A stretch of 64,000 nucleotides of DNA from an uncultured Christensenella sp. Its GTDB lineage: Bacteria > Bacillota > Clostridia > Christensenellales > UBA1242. Of this stretch, positions 54,400 through 62,668 are shown piece after piece. The stretch spans positions 1-64,000 of the forward strand of contig CASDOR010000014.1 of the NCBI GenBank assembly GCA_949282135.1, in the 5' to 3' direction. Under the pieces are notes generated by a model that was given only the letters and a program-made list of their open reading frames with translations, did no database searches and was not told the origin of the DNA. Each line of letters starts with the position of its first letter. Positions within the stretch are counted from its first letter, which is position 1. The translations under genes and the position numbers were made by a program.

Positions 54400-56772
54400 A
54401 TGAAATATGTTAGAAATTATACCGATTTTAAGAAATACACCTTTGAGTTTTTTGATAGTTTTTTACCTCCAGATTTATCTGAAAAAATGGTAAATAGTTT
54501 TTTACTAGGACTTGGAGATAAAGAAAGTCTAGAAAGACAAACTCTTTCTTATATTAAATTTCAACCTTTAGACTACTTAGAGGTCGCAGACTATGGCGAG
54601 GCAATCTTACAACTCAATGACTATAAGGATTTATTAAAAAAGTTTGTAGAACTTCTTCTTAAGTCCAATTCATATGAGGCACTTTGTACTTTTATTAGTA
54701 GAATTTTTGTGCCAGAAATAGGAGACGTTAAATACCATAGTCACAAAAAAGACTATACAATTTTTGAAAGGTACTTTGATAGATTTGTTGAAATATCAAT
54801 TTATTGCAATATTGATAGGTCTCTTTGTACCCCTTTTTATCTTGCGTTACTAAATAGTGATACAAATAGCCGAATGTTTGTATATAAAGAGCCACTAAAG
54901 GAATATCTTGAAATTTATTTAAAAGATGGAGACGAGGATGATGAATTTATTTCAGCTCTTTTATCAAATGCAAATAATGTAAGTATTGACGCATTGTCAA
55001 GTGCTGGAAATGTTAAAACGATAAAAATGCTCCTTACCGAATACGCAAATGGTGAGTTTACAAATTCCATGATTATAAAAAAGATTTTACTAAAAAATAA
55101 GCAAGATGGCTTTAATGTAATTGAAGAGTTACTGAGTAGTGAAGATGAAAATGTGCGGTTTAAAGCTATGCAAATGCTAGTTTTGATTAAGGAAGATAGG
55201 AGAGTTTTTGATAGATTAAAATTCTTATATCAAAATTCAAGTGATTCTAAGACTAGAACATATCTTGAAAAAGAATGTGGCTTTACTTCTCTTGTACCTT
55301 TTGATTCAAAAGAAGCCTTTATGAGGTACGTTGATAACAATGTTAAAACTATTCAAGAAAGGCTTTTTGGGGCAAGACTAAGGAGATATTATGACGAGCA
55401 AGGGCTAAAAAATGAGGGAATAGAGGGTAAAATACTTACCTTTGTCATGGACTTTTTTAAAAATAAAGATATTGACAATCAACTTGGCTTTGCAAAAGAT
55501 TATTTTAGATATGTGGATGAAGAAGTGCTTAGTAAACTTGCAAACGTAGTTTGTCAAGTGGCAATCCATAGAAATAGACTACAAGGTAGCAAGTGGTCAC
55601 TTAGACTTATTGCTGTTTTTGGTGATAGAAAACTTATTATAGACATGATAGAAATTTTAAAGGATTGGAGTGTCAATAATGTAAAAGACGTTTATACTAA
55701 GTATTTTGTGTCACTTCTTGCCGAGGCAAAAAGGCAGGAGATTATTGAGGTTGTAAGAGAACTTGAAAAACTTGAGCTTAATAAAAAACAAAGAAAATTC
55801 CTAGATGAAATATTAACTCAATTTTCAGTTAGCACAAATCAAAATATTGAGCAACTTAATGATAAACTTGTGGATGATTATGGTTTTGATAAAGACGGAA
55901 AAATGGAAATAAAACTTGCTAGTAAAACCTTAATTTTACAAATAGAAAGTGACTGCAGTATAAGTATTTTCAACAAAAAAACTGGCAAAAGAGCAAGAAT
56001 TAGGGAAGCGGATGAGATTAATGGAGAAAGTTTAAGGTTTTTTATAAAAAGGATGATAAAGGAAATTAAGACACAGAAAAAGAGACTTTTTGCATCCTTT
56101 CTTGAGTTTAGGCAATATTCTTGTGATACTTTTAAGGAGTGTATTTTAGATAATAATCTACTTAATTTCTTGTCAAAAAATTTATTTTGGGGCAGATATA
56201 AAGGAGATAAATTGGTTGAGGTGTGTGTGCTTAAAGACGACACTCTCACACATGCTGCCGGCAATCTAATTATTGAAAATTTTGAAGAATATCAAATAGC
56301 ATTAGTTCAAACAATGGACATAGAGGAGTACGAAAATAGCTTAAAAGGAAGAATAACTCCACTGTTTGACCAATTTGATTTTCCTGTATTTAGACCTAGT
56401 GATTTGAAATTAAATGCTAGTTATGTTGCTAACTTAAGTGGGACATTTTGCAATGCCAAACTCTTTGTAACTCGTCTCCAAAAATTAAAGTACAAAATAA
56501 ATGATATGGACGAAACTTTGTCATTTGGTACATTGGTTAAAACAAATAAAAATTTAGATTTATTAACTTCGGTAGAATTTGATAAGGTAAATAGCAAAAA
56601 TCTCGACTGTAGTACGACTTTGTCTCGAGTCACTTTTTATAGACTTAGTAAGCTGACAAAAAGTCAAAAACACTATAATATCGACCAAAAAGAAGCTTTA
56701 GTTTTGTCAGACATAAACTCTAGAGTGCTCAGTAACGAGTTAGCACTTATTAGTCTTGCTTGTAGAAATTAA
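54400..56772 (+). CDS. HEAT-like/DUF4132-like large protein
   Basis: A protein of 790 residues. The first two thirds are helical, with repeat-like segments (SIDALSSAGNVKTIKMLL, EELLSSEDENVRFKAMQMLV, KLANVVCQVAIHRNRLQGSKWSLRLIAVFG), resembling HEAT-type repeats. Residues 540-660 resemble the core of DUF4132: KKRLFASFLEFRQYSCDTFKE, then NFLSKNLFWGRYKGDKLVEVC. Next comes an acidic turn before YQIALVQTMDIEEY and PLFDQFDFPVFRPS. The start has an aagga site. It sits between spoIVFB and rplU, a place where other Bacillota have no gene. Function unknown; DUF4132 proteins include MolR-like regulators. Confidence 0.7.
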   Translation: MKYVRNYTDFKKYTFEFFDSFLPPDLSEKMVNSFLLGLGDKESLERQTLSYIKFQPLDYLEVADYGEAILQLNDYKDLLKKFVELLLKSNSYEALCTFISRIFVPEIGDVKYHSHKKDYTIFERYFDRFVEISIYCNIDRSLCTPFYLALLNSDTNSRMFVYKEPLKEYLEIYLKDGDEDDEFISALLSNANNVSIDALSSAGNVKTIKMLLTEYANGEFTNSMIIKKILLKNKQDGFNVIEELLSSEDENVRFKAMQMLVLIKEDRRVFDRLKFLYQNSSDSKTRTYLEKECGFTSLVPFDSKEAFMRYVDNNVKTIQERLFGARLRRYYDEQGLKNEGIEGKILTFVMDFFKNKDIDNQLGFAKDYFRYVDEEVLSKLANVVCQVAIHRNRLQGSKWSLRLIAVFGDRKLIIDMIEILKDWSVNNVKDVYTKYFVSLLAEAKRQEIIEVVRELEKLELNKKQRKFLDEILTQFSVSTNQNIEQLNDKLVDDYGFDKDGKMEIKLASKTLILQIESDCSISIFNKKTGKRARIREADEINGESLRFFIKRMIKEIKTQKKRLFASFLEFRQYSCDTFKECILDNNLLNFLSKNLFWGRYKGDKLVEVCVLKDDTLTHAAGNLIIENFEEYQIALVQTMDIEEYENSLKGRITPLFDQFDFPVFRPSDLKLNASYVANLSGTFCNAKLFVTRLQKLKYKINDMDETLSFGTLVKTNKNLDLLTSVEFDKVNSKNLDCSTTLSRVTFYRLSKLTKSQKHYNIDQKEALVLSDINSRVLSNELALISLACRN

Positions 56773-56774
56773 AA

Positions 56775-56807
56775 AATCATAACTAAACTTATAGTCTAGT
56801 TATGATT
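56775..56807 (-). terminator. Hairpin terminator between convergent genes
   Basis: An 11-bp stem (56775-56785 with 56797-56807). On the minus strand it is followed by a T-run (complement of 56771-56776), so it terminates the 56974 gene; on the plus strand it lacks a T-run. Confidence 0.65.
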
Positions 56808-56973
56808 ACTTGATTAAATTAACACATTAATTATCTATTAATTTAATCTTCTAATTATTTGTTTGTTTTGTACCGGATAAGAACTTATTATTTACCCAGT
56901 AAGTACAATTCAATTCGAACTAAGTTTTAAGTTAAAAGTGGTTATTTAAAATTACCTTAAAAAATTAGTTTTT

Positions 56974-57561
56974 TTAGATTTCACCACTATTTAGTTCTTT
57001 GTTTTCTTCGGTTTTTGTTTTACTTGACTGTTTTGTTTGAGACTTTTTATTAGTTTCTAAAGCACCAGTTTCTTTTGCTTGTTCGGCAACTTCAGAGTTT
57101 GGTTTATTGTTTTCAACTAGAATATATGGCTTTAGTTTTTCAATATTGCTTTCTTCTAGTTGAAGTATGCGTTTGCCAAAAATTTGTAGCTCTTTCTTTG
57201 CTTTTTTGCTGTCAGATAATACAGACATAAGGTCAATAACTCCCATTGTCGAGCCTACTATATTTAGGCTTGCAATTTTTCTATTTGACTTGTCCATCAT
57301 AGTAGACAAGTTTATGTTAATCCACATTTTTGCTTTCTTAAAAAAATTGTTGTCAACTAGTTCTATATCATAAACTTTTGCAAGGTCTTCACAAGATTCG
57401 CTAAAATTGTCATAGTCCTTAAATTGCTTTTTAAGTTCTTTTTTTAACTTGCTATCCTTTATTTTTTCTATGACATTATTGATAGATTGTTTTGCGGTTT
57501 GTAAATTTTGATATATTGCTACTAGTAGATTTGTGTTAATTTCTTTTTGACTTTTTGGCAT
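56974..57561 (-). CDS. Helical protein of unknown function (195 aa)
   Basis: Unrecognised. Residues 1-150 are a helical bundle by pattern (NLLVAIYQNLQTAKQSINNVIEKI..., then LKKELKKQFKDYDNFSESCEDLAK). The middle (KMWININLSTMMDKSNRKIASLNIVGSTMGVIDLM) resembles the third helix of a ferritin-like/DUF2383-type four-helix bundle, but metal ligands are not evident. A polar, disordered tail with a run of Lys/Ser/Thr/Glu follows. The start has a taggag site. It is convergent with the DUF4132-like gene and divergent from rplU. Confidence 0.65.
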   Translation of the reverse strand: MPKSQKEINTNLLVAIYQNLQTAKQSINNVIEKIKDSKLKKELKKQFKDYDNFSESCEDLAKVYDIELVDNNFFKKAKMWININLSTMMDKSNRKIASLNIVGSTMGVIDLMSVLSDSKKAKKELQIFGKRILQLEESNIEKLKPYILVENNKPNSEVAEQAKETGALETNKKSQTKQSSKTKTEENKELNSGEI

Positions 57562-57618
57562 GTTTCTTTCTCCTAAAATTATTTTGTGTTGTAATTTTAT
57601 AATTATTCAAAATAATTA

Positions 57619-57647
57619 TTGACTTTTTTTTCTCATTATGATAAATT
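57619..57647 (+). promoter_or_regulatory. Promoter of rplU-prp-rpmA
   Basis: TTGACT (57619-57624), 17-bp spacer, extended -10 TGA-TAAATT (57642-57647). Confidence 0.6.
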
Positions 57648-57654
57648 TTTCATA

Positions 57655-57725
57655 ACCGCATAAATAGGGTTTCAAATGTTTTTAACTACCTATATTTAGC
57701 GAGTCTGGAGGATAAGGAGGAAAGT
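57655..57725 (+). promoter_or_regulatory. Probable ribosomal protein L21 leader
   Basis: The 70-base leader contains an imperfect hairpin (ataggGTT near 57665 pairing with AACtacctat near 57685) and ends in a tandem ribosome site (ggaggataaggagg). Structured L21 leaders that autoregulate the operon are common in Bacillota. I cannot verify the fold here. Confidence 0.4.
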
Positions 57726-58034
57726 ATGTACGCAGTAATTTCAAGTGGCGGTAAGCAGTATAAGGTTAGTGAAGGGCAAACTATTGATGTTGAAAAACTT
57801 AACAAAGAGATTGGCGAAAAGGTAACTTTTGATGTCTTACTTTTAAGTGATGATGGAAAAGTCAAAATGGGAAAACCTGTACTTAAAGATGTTACTTGTG
57901 AGGCACAAGTTGTTGCACAAGGGAAAGAAAGCAAGATTATTGTTTTTAAGTACAAGCCTAAAAAGAATGAAAGAAAAAAACAAGGACACAGACAACCTTT
58001 TACTAGAGTTAAAATTTTAACAATTAAAAAGTAG
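57726..58034 (+). CDS. rplU: 50S ribosomal protein L21
   Basis: A protein of 102 residues with the L21 opening MYAVISSGGKQYKVSEGQ and the conserved KYKPKKNERKKQGHRQPFT segment near the C-terminus, which contacts 23S rRNA. It is the first gene of the usual rplU-prp-rpmA operon. A double aaggagg-type site precedes it. Confidence 0.98.
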   Translation: MYAVISSGGKQYKVSEGQTIDVEKLNKEIGEKVTFDVLLLSDDGKVKMGKPVLKDVTCEAQVVAQGKESKIIVFKYKPKKNERKKQGHRQPFTRVKILTIKK

Positions 58035-58044
58035 AGTTAAGATT

Positions 58045-58374
58045 ATGACAAATGTCACAGTAACAAGAAAAAATAATAGAGTTGTAAAAGTTGTGTGTGA
58101 TGGGCATACGAACTATGGCGTTAGTGGAGAAGATATAGTTTGTAGTGCATTGTCAAGCATTGTGCAGACTGCACTTCTTGGACTACTTACGGTATCACAA
58201 GTTAATGTTAAATTTGAAAGGGATGAAGAGAGAGGATTTTTGTCTCTTGAACTTCCAAAAGAAATGACAGAACAAGAAATGCATGATGCGAGTATTATAC
58301 TAGACACAATGCTTTGTGGTATTAGTGATTTGAGGGAAGGTTTTTCTGATTTTATAGAATTGGAGGTGAAGTAA
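58045..58374 (+). CDS. prp: Ribosomal-processing cysteine protease Prp
   Basis: A protein of 109 residues. The catalytic pair is H21 (in [16 protein letters not shown]) and C33. Prp removes the N-terminal extension of ribosomal protein L27, encoded next. It lies between rplU and rpmA as in other Bacillota (YsxB). The gap to rpmA is one base. Confidence 0.95.
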   Translation: MTNVTVTRKNNRVVKVVCDGHTNYGVSGEDIVCSALSSIVQTALLGLLTVSQVNVKFERDEERGFLSLELPKEMTEQEMHDASIILDTMLCGISDLREGFSDFIELEVK

Positions 58375-58375
58375 G

Positions 58376-58681
58376 ATGTTTATTTTATTGCAATTGTTCG
58401 CTCACAAGAAAGGTGGCGGATCGACAAAAAATGGTCGTGATAGTCAAGCAAAAAGACTTGGTGTCAAAAAAAGTGATGGCGAAAGTGTGCTTGCAGGAAA
58501 TATTATTATTAGACAACGTGGTACAAAGTTTTACCCAGGCGACAATGTAGGCATGGGTAAAGATTATACACTATTTGCTTTAAGTGAAGGTAAAGTAAAA
58601 TTTGGTGTAAAAAACAATAGAAAGACTGTTAGTGTTGTCGAAATTAAAGAGACAAAAAAAACTAAAAAAGTCGCAAAGTAA
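58376..58681 (+). CDS. rpmA: 50S ribosomal protein L27 with a Prp-cleavable extension
   Basis: A protein of 101 residues. The start [23 protein letters not shown] carries the extension typical of Bacillota L27. The LQLF-A stretch matches the Prp cleavage site (LQFF-A in Staphylococcus). The mature N-terminus reaches the peptidyl transferase centre. A ggaggtgaag site lies in the end of prp. Confidence 0.97.
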   Translation: MFILLQLFAHKKGGGSTKNGRDSQAKRLGVKKSDGESVLAGNIIIRQRGTKFYPGDNVGMGKDYTLFALSEGKVKFGVKNNRKTVSVVEIKETKKTKKVAK

Positions 58682-58700
58682 TATGTTTTTTAGTTTATAG

Positions 58701-58724
58701 GTCAGTAGTAATACTGACTTTTTT
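58701..58724 (+). terminator. Terminator of the rplU operon
   Basis: A 7-bp stem gtcagta/tactgac (58701-58707 with 58712-58718) and a T-run. Confidence 0.8.
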
Positions 58725-58858
58725 ATTGCTTTTTTTAGTCAAAAATAACTTAAGTATCAACAAAAATTCTTACAGAGGAATTTAAGGATGTCTTGTTCCT
58801 TACATATTCTAAAAAAAGAATAAAAAACATATACATTTTATAAGTTAGAGGGGTGTAT

Positions 58859-59122
58859 ATGTTTGGTTTTTTAGAAGAGATTTCAACATTATCTGGACTA
58901 CCACTTGATATTGTAAATAAGGGCTTTAGAGTCATAAATCTTAGTAATAGAGCAGTGTATGTTGAGGGTTTTACAGGACTTATTGATGTAGAAAGGCATG
59001 AAATTGGCATAAAACTTAAGAAAGGCATAATAAAATTAAATGGTGAAAATTTAAGCATTAAAAATATGAATTTAGATACTCTTCTAGTCGTTGGAGACAT
59101 AAGGTCCATTGAAATGAGTTAA
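58859..59122 (+). CDS. yqfC: Sporulation protein YqfC
   Basis: An 87-residue beta-rich protein matching YqfC: GLPLDIVNKGFRVINLSNRAVYVEGFTGLIDVERHEIGIKLKKGIIKLNGENLSI. It is made in the mother cell in Bacillus and its exact role is not settled. The ATG at 58859 is five bases after an agagggg site; a GTG at 58853 lies on that site. It is the first gene of the yqfC-yqfD-ybeY-era block. Confidence 0.88.
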   Translation: MFGFLEEISTLSGLPLDIVNKGFRVINLSNRAVYVEGFTGLIDVERHEIGIKLKKGIIKLNGENLSIKNMNLDTLLVVGDIRSIEMS

Positions 59123-59132
59123 GGGGAGGAGT

Positions 59133-60065
59133 ATGAAGGCAAATAATTCAATTACTGTTTACAAATTAAAAGGCTTAAATTTAAAGAAGTTTTTGAAAGA
59201 ACTATCAAAAAATAAGATTGATATTGCAAAATTTGATAGGCTAGATTATAACCTGTTTTTAATAGGTATAAAAAAGAAAGACGAAAAGTTGTTTTTAAAA
59301 CTTGTAAAGCTTTACCATTATGAGATTATAAGTGAAAAATTGCCACTTTCTAAAAGTATTTTTAAGTTTATAAAGACAAATGTAGCATTGTTTATTGTGG
59401 GCATTATTGCTTGTTTTTTTGTTTTAGGTTGTTCTAATTTTGTGTTTAGAATAGAAATTTATGGCACGAGTAGCTTAAGTAAAGAAGAGGTTTTAAACGT
59501 TCTTAATAATAATGGTTATAAGGTAGGTAGACTAAAAAGTAAGTATGACTTAGATTCGGTTGAGAAAGTTCTAACTCAAAATTTGGAGCTTGTAAGCTTT
59601 GCATCTTGCGTTATTAAAGGAAACACACTTATAGTTAATATCAATGAAAAAATAGACAATAGTGACTATATCTATGATTACCCGCCTATTGTTTCACCTT
59701 TTAATGCAATTGTAGAGAAAATTGAACTTTTGTCAGGCACGGTTTTAATAAGTGAAGGTAAAACAGCAAGAGCGGGAGATGTGATTATAGCTCCTTGTGT
59801 AATGCTAGGAGATAGAGTTGTGTCAACACCTGCACGAGCAAAAGTAACTTTATATGTTGAGGTAACTAGTGTTGTAGAACTTGAAAAAAAAGTAAATGAG
59901 GATGAAAAGCAAAAAGTTATTGAAGAAAATAAAAAAGAGTTGTATAATGATTTATCTTGTTATGAACAAGTGGGGAATTTTAGTGAAACTGTCCACGAGG
60001 TAGAAGATGAAAACACACTTACACTTGTAGTTACTCTAAGTGGGCAAATAATAATTGAAAATTAA
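59133..60065 (+). CDS. yqfD: Sporulation protein YqfD (short form)
   Basis: A protein of 310 residues, about 90 shorter than Bacillus YqfD. The N-terminal cytoplasmic domain (residues 1-82) precedes a transmembrane helix (about 86-106). A POTRA/FtsQ-like domain follows (FVFRIEIYGTSSLSKEEVLNVLNNNGY) and then a beta-rich region with a barrel-sandwich feature (VSPFNAIVEKIELLSGTVLISEGKTARAGDVII). It is needed for spore formation in Bacillus; the exact mechanism is unknown. It starts 10 bases after yqfC with a ggggagg site. Confidence 0.88.
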   Translation: MKANNSITVYKLKGLNLKKFLKELSKNKIDIAKFDRLDYNLFLIGIKKKDEKLFLKLVKLYHYEIISEKLPLSKSIFKFIKTNVALFIVGIIACFFVLGCSNFVFRIEIYGTSSLSKEEVLNVLNNNGYKVGRLKSKYDLDSVEKVLTQNLELVSFASCVIKGNTLIVNINEKIDNSDYIYDYPPIVSPFNAIVEKIELLSGTVLISEGKTARAGDVIIAPCVMLGDRVVSTPARAKVTLYVEVTSVVELEKKVNEDEKQKVIEENKKELYNDLSCYEQVGNFSETVHEVEDENTLTLVVTLSGQIIIEN

Positions 60066-60083
60066 TACAAAGGACGAAGAAGT

Positions 60084-60584
60084 ATGAAAGTTGAAATTAA
60101 TGATTATGCATTGTCAAAAAACTTTATAAAATTAATAAACAAATTACTTAAAACTGCTAACAAGTATTCTAAATTTAACCAACGAAAAATTAAGGTTGAT
60201 ATTAGCTTTGTGTCAAGAGAGCAAATTAGATTACTCAATAAAGAACAAAGAAATGTTGACAAGGAAACAGATGTTTTGTCTTTTCCAACTATAAATTTGA
60301 AACCTTTAGTAAAAATAAATATTAAAGATTATAAAGACGACATAGATATGGAGACACATTGTTTAATGCTTGGCGACATAATAATATGCGAAGACGTGGC
60401 AAGAAAAAATGCCGAAGAATACGGACATTCTTATGAAAGAGAGTTGTGTTATCTTATTGTTCATGGTTTTTTACATTTACTTGGCTATGACCATGAAAAC
60501 GAAGAAGACAAAAAGATTATGCGTGCACTTGAAGAAGCTGTGCTTAGAAAATATAAAATAACAAGGGAAAATAATGAAAATTAA
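60084..60584 (+). CDS. ybeY: Endoribonuclease YbeY
   Basis: A zinc-dependent endoribonuclease for 16S rRNA 3'-end processing and ribosome quality control, 166 residues. The zinc histidines are H127, H131 and H137 (VHGFLHLLGYDH). The conserved ETDVLSFP (residues 61-68) and LGDIIIC (about 96) are present. phoH and the PgpH gene, which usually lie just upstream, are absent. It overlaps era by 11 bases. Confidence 0.96.
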   Translation: MKVEINDYALSKNFIKLINKLLKTANKYSKFNQRKIKVDISFVSREQIRLLNKEQRNVDKETDVLSFPTINLKPLVKINIKDYKDDIDMETHCLMLGDIIICEDVARKNAEEYGHSYERELCYLIVHGFLHLLGYDHENEEDKKIMRALEEAVLRKYKITRENNEN

Positions 60585-61476
60585 ATGTGGAATTGTAGCG
60601 CTTGTCGGTAGGCCTAATGCTGGTAAAAGCAGCTTAATTAATGCAATAATAGAAGAAAAAGTATCAATTGTATCTCCAAAACCTCAGACGACTAGGAATA
60701 ATATTCTTGGTATATATAACTCTTCAAATTCGCAAATAGTATTTGTAGACACTCCAGGAATAAATAAGACAGATTCTAGACTAGGAGATTACATGCAAAA
60801 AAGTGTAAAAGGGGCAATAAGTGATATAAATGTTCTTTGTCTTGTGCATGATATAACGCAAATGCTTGATAAAAAGGAAAGAGCTTTAATCCAAGAATTT
60901 TCATCAAAAAACATTCCTGTTATTTTGGTTTTAACTAAAGCAGATTTGATTACAAAGGAACAAATTGCAAATAAAATATTTGAACTTTCTGACCTTTCAA
61001 AGACATGCGAAATAATTCCACTTTCAAGTCTTAAACATAAAAATATAGAGGAATTAGTTAAACTTATTGAAGCATTTCTACCAGAAGTAGAGGAAGAAAA
61101 TAGATTATTTGATGATGAGTCTTATACAGATAAGCCTTTGAAATTTATTGTTTCTGAAATTATTAGAGAGAAGGCTTTGTATTTACTAAGAGATGAAATT
61201 CCTCATGGAATCGCTGTCATAGTAGAAAATTACAAAGAGGAAGAAAATATTGTAAACATTGATGCTGTTATCATTTGCGAAAAGCAAAACCATAAAGGTA
61301 TTATTTTAGGTAAAAATGGCGAAATGCTAAAAAAAATAGGGCATAATGCGAGAGTCACCATTCAAAAGGTTGTTCAAAAGAAGGTTGTGCTAAATATTTT
61401 TGTAAAAGTTAAAACAAATTGGAAAAATAACTTGGACATTTTGTCTAGTCTAGGTTATAATATAAACGAGGTGTAA
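60574..61476 (+). CDS. era: GTPase Era
   Basis: A ribosome assembly GTPase that binds the 3' end of 16S rRNA, 300 residues. G motifs: GRPNAGKSS (G1), DTPG (G3), TKAD (G4). The C-terminal KH domain contains IICEKQNHKGIILGKNGEMLKKIG. It is co-translated with ybeY through an 11-base overlap, coupling two 16S maturation factors. Confidence 0.97.
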   Translation: MKIKCGIVALVGRPNAGKSSLINAIIEEKVSIVSPKPQTTRNNILGIYNSSNSQIVFVDTPGINKTDSRLGDYMQKSVKGAISDINVLCLVHDITQMLDKKERALIQEFSSKNIPVILVLTKADLITKEQIANKIFELSDLSKTCEIIPLSSLKHKNIEELVKLIEAFLPEVEEENRLFDDESYTDKPLKFIVSEIIREKALYLLRDEIPHGIAVIVENYKEEENIVNIDAVIICEKQNHKGIILGKNGEMLKKIGHNARVTIQKVVQKKVVLNIFVKVKTNWKNNLDILSSLGYNINEV

Positions 61477-61537
61477 AAAGAGTATAATTTTTTTCTTAAA
61501 ATCCACACTACCTATGTACATAAGGAGGTTGACCAAG

Positions 61538-61750
61538 ATGGAAGAAGAAAGACCAAATAAGAGTTTAGAAAAGGTTTGCGAGGCTTTGTTTTATAAAGGT
61601 GGAAAAGAGTTTAAGGGGAAAATTGGCCTAAGAGTGTTTGGACGCATTGTTGGAGCGGACCAACAAAAGGTTGAAGATTATTTTATGGATTTAGAAAATT
61701 TAACTAAAAAAGATAAAGATTACACGGAAGATACGGAAAGAGAGTTTTAA
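61538..61750 (+). CDS. Small conserved-looking protein between era and recO (70 aa)
   Basis: Unrecognised 70-residue acidic protein, MEEERPNKSLEKVCEALFYK..., with a central KIGLRVFGRIVGADQQKVEDYF. It has a strong aaggagg site nine bases before ATG 61538; an in-frame ATG at 61514 would include this site and is rejected. Bacillus has yqzL at this place, but I see no similarity. Confidence 0.68.
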   Translation: MEEERPNKSLEKVCEALFYKGGKEFKGKIGLRVFGRIVGADQQKVEDYFMDLENLTKKDKDYTEDTEREF

Positions 61751-61839
61751 ATAGGGTTTACTATAGATAAAAATAGAAAAAATAATATGTTTTTAAATTT
61801 TAATAAAGAGTTTTTAAACAATAAGTAAAAGTACGAAAA

Positions 61840-62577
61840 ATGGACGAAAGAGTAAAAGGAATAGTTTTAAAAACAAGAGATTATAAAGAGTCTGACAAAA
61901 TTTTGACATTGCTTACACTAGAGCAAGGTAAAATCTCGGTTAAGGCTAGAGGGGTAAAGAAACCTAAGTCTAAACTTAAAGCATTTTGTCAGCCTTTTTG
62001 TTTTGCTGATTTTGAGCTAATTGATAGCAAAATTATGTACATTTTATCGGGTGCTAGTAGTATTGACATGTACTTTGATTTGGTTTTAGATTATGACAAA
62101 TATATTCTTGCGTCAAGTGTGCTAGAAATTTGTGACAAGGTTTGTGTAGAGGGACAAGACTATTCCTCACTTCTTCTTAGTGCTATAAAATGCATTAATG
62201 AGATAACTTATACCTCTATTTCTTCAAAACTTTTAATTTCTAAGTTTATTATTGAAGTTTTAAGAGAAGAAGGTGTAATTTTTAACCTTGACTCATGTCA
62301 AAATTGTGGAAAGGAACTAAGTAAAAACGAAAGTTTATTTATGAACTTAAGTACAGGCGAAATTGTGTGTAAGGGCTGCAAAAATCTAAATAATGAAGAA
62401 CTAAAAATGCAAGAGGTGGAAATTCTAAAGACTCTAATAAGTAATGATTTTGATAGTTTAAGTGGATATGATTTTTCAGATAAGGAAATAAGTATTTTAC
62501 TTGACATTTTGCATAAAAATTTGTCTTATAGATGCGATATAAAAATAAATTCGCTTGATAAGAAAAAAATTAAATAA
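61840..62577 (+). CDS. recO: DNA repair protein RecO
   Basis: A protein of 245 residues. The N-terminal OB-fold contains GIVLKTRDYKESDKILTLLTLEQGKISVKARGVKKPKSKL. A helical middle follows. A zinc finger near residue 150 has CQNCG...CKGC (four Cys). RecO helps load RecA onto SSB-coated single-stranded DNA. It lies in the common era-recO order. No clear ribosome site precedes the ATG. Confidence 0.95.
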   Translation: MDERVKGIVLKTRDYKESDKILTLLTLEQGKISVKARGVKKPKSKLKAFCQPFCFADFELIDSKIMYILSGASSIDMYFDLVLDYDKYILASSVLEICDKVCVEGQDYSSLLLSAIKCINEITYTSISSKLLISKFIIEVLREEGVIFNLDSCQNCGKELSKNESLFMNLSTGEIVCKGCKNLNNEELKMQEVEILKTLISNDFDSLSGYDFSDKEISILLDILHKNLSYRCDIKINSLDKKKIK

Positions 62578-62603
62578 AAAGAGCTAAAAGTGCTTTAATT
62601 TTC

Positions 62604-62632
62604 TTGATTTTATTTTCACAATGTTATACAAT
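62604..62632 (+). promoter_or_regulatory. Promoter of ppdK, inside the recO terminator hairpin
   Basis: TTGATT (62604-62609), 17-bp spacer, TACAAT (62627-62632). The -10 lies in the loop of the recO terminator, and its left arm lies in the spacer. Confidence 0.65.
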
Positions 62633-62653
62633 CTTCATTGTGAAAATTTTTTA
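62612..62653 (+). terminator. Terminator of recO
   Basis: A perfect 12-bp stem (62612-62623 with 62636-62647), 12-base loop, followed by a T-run. Confidence 0.85.
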
Positions 62654-62668
62654 TTAGGAGAAAAGTAA

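Noticed and set aside
58750-59109. Leftward frame opposite yqfC
   Set aside because: It is antisense to a well-recognised gene, lacks a ribosome site and has shadow-like composition.
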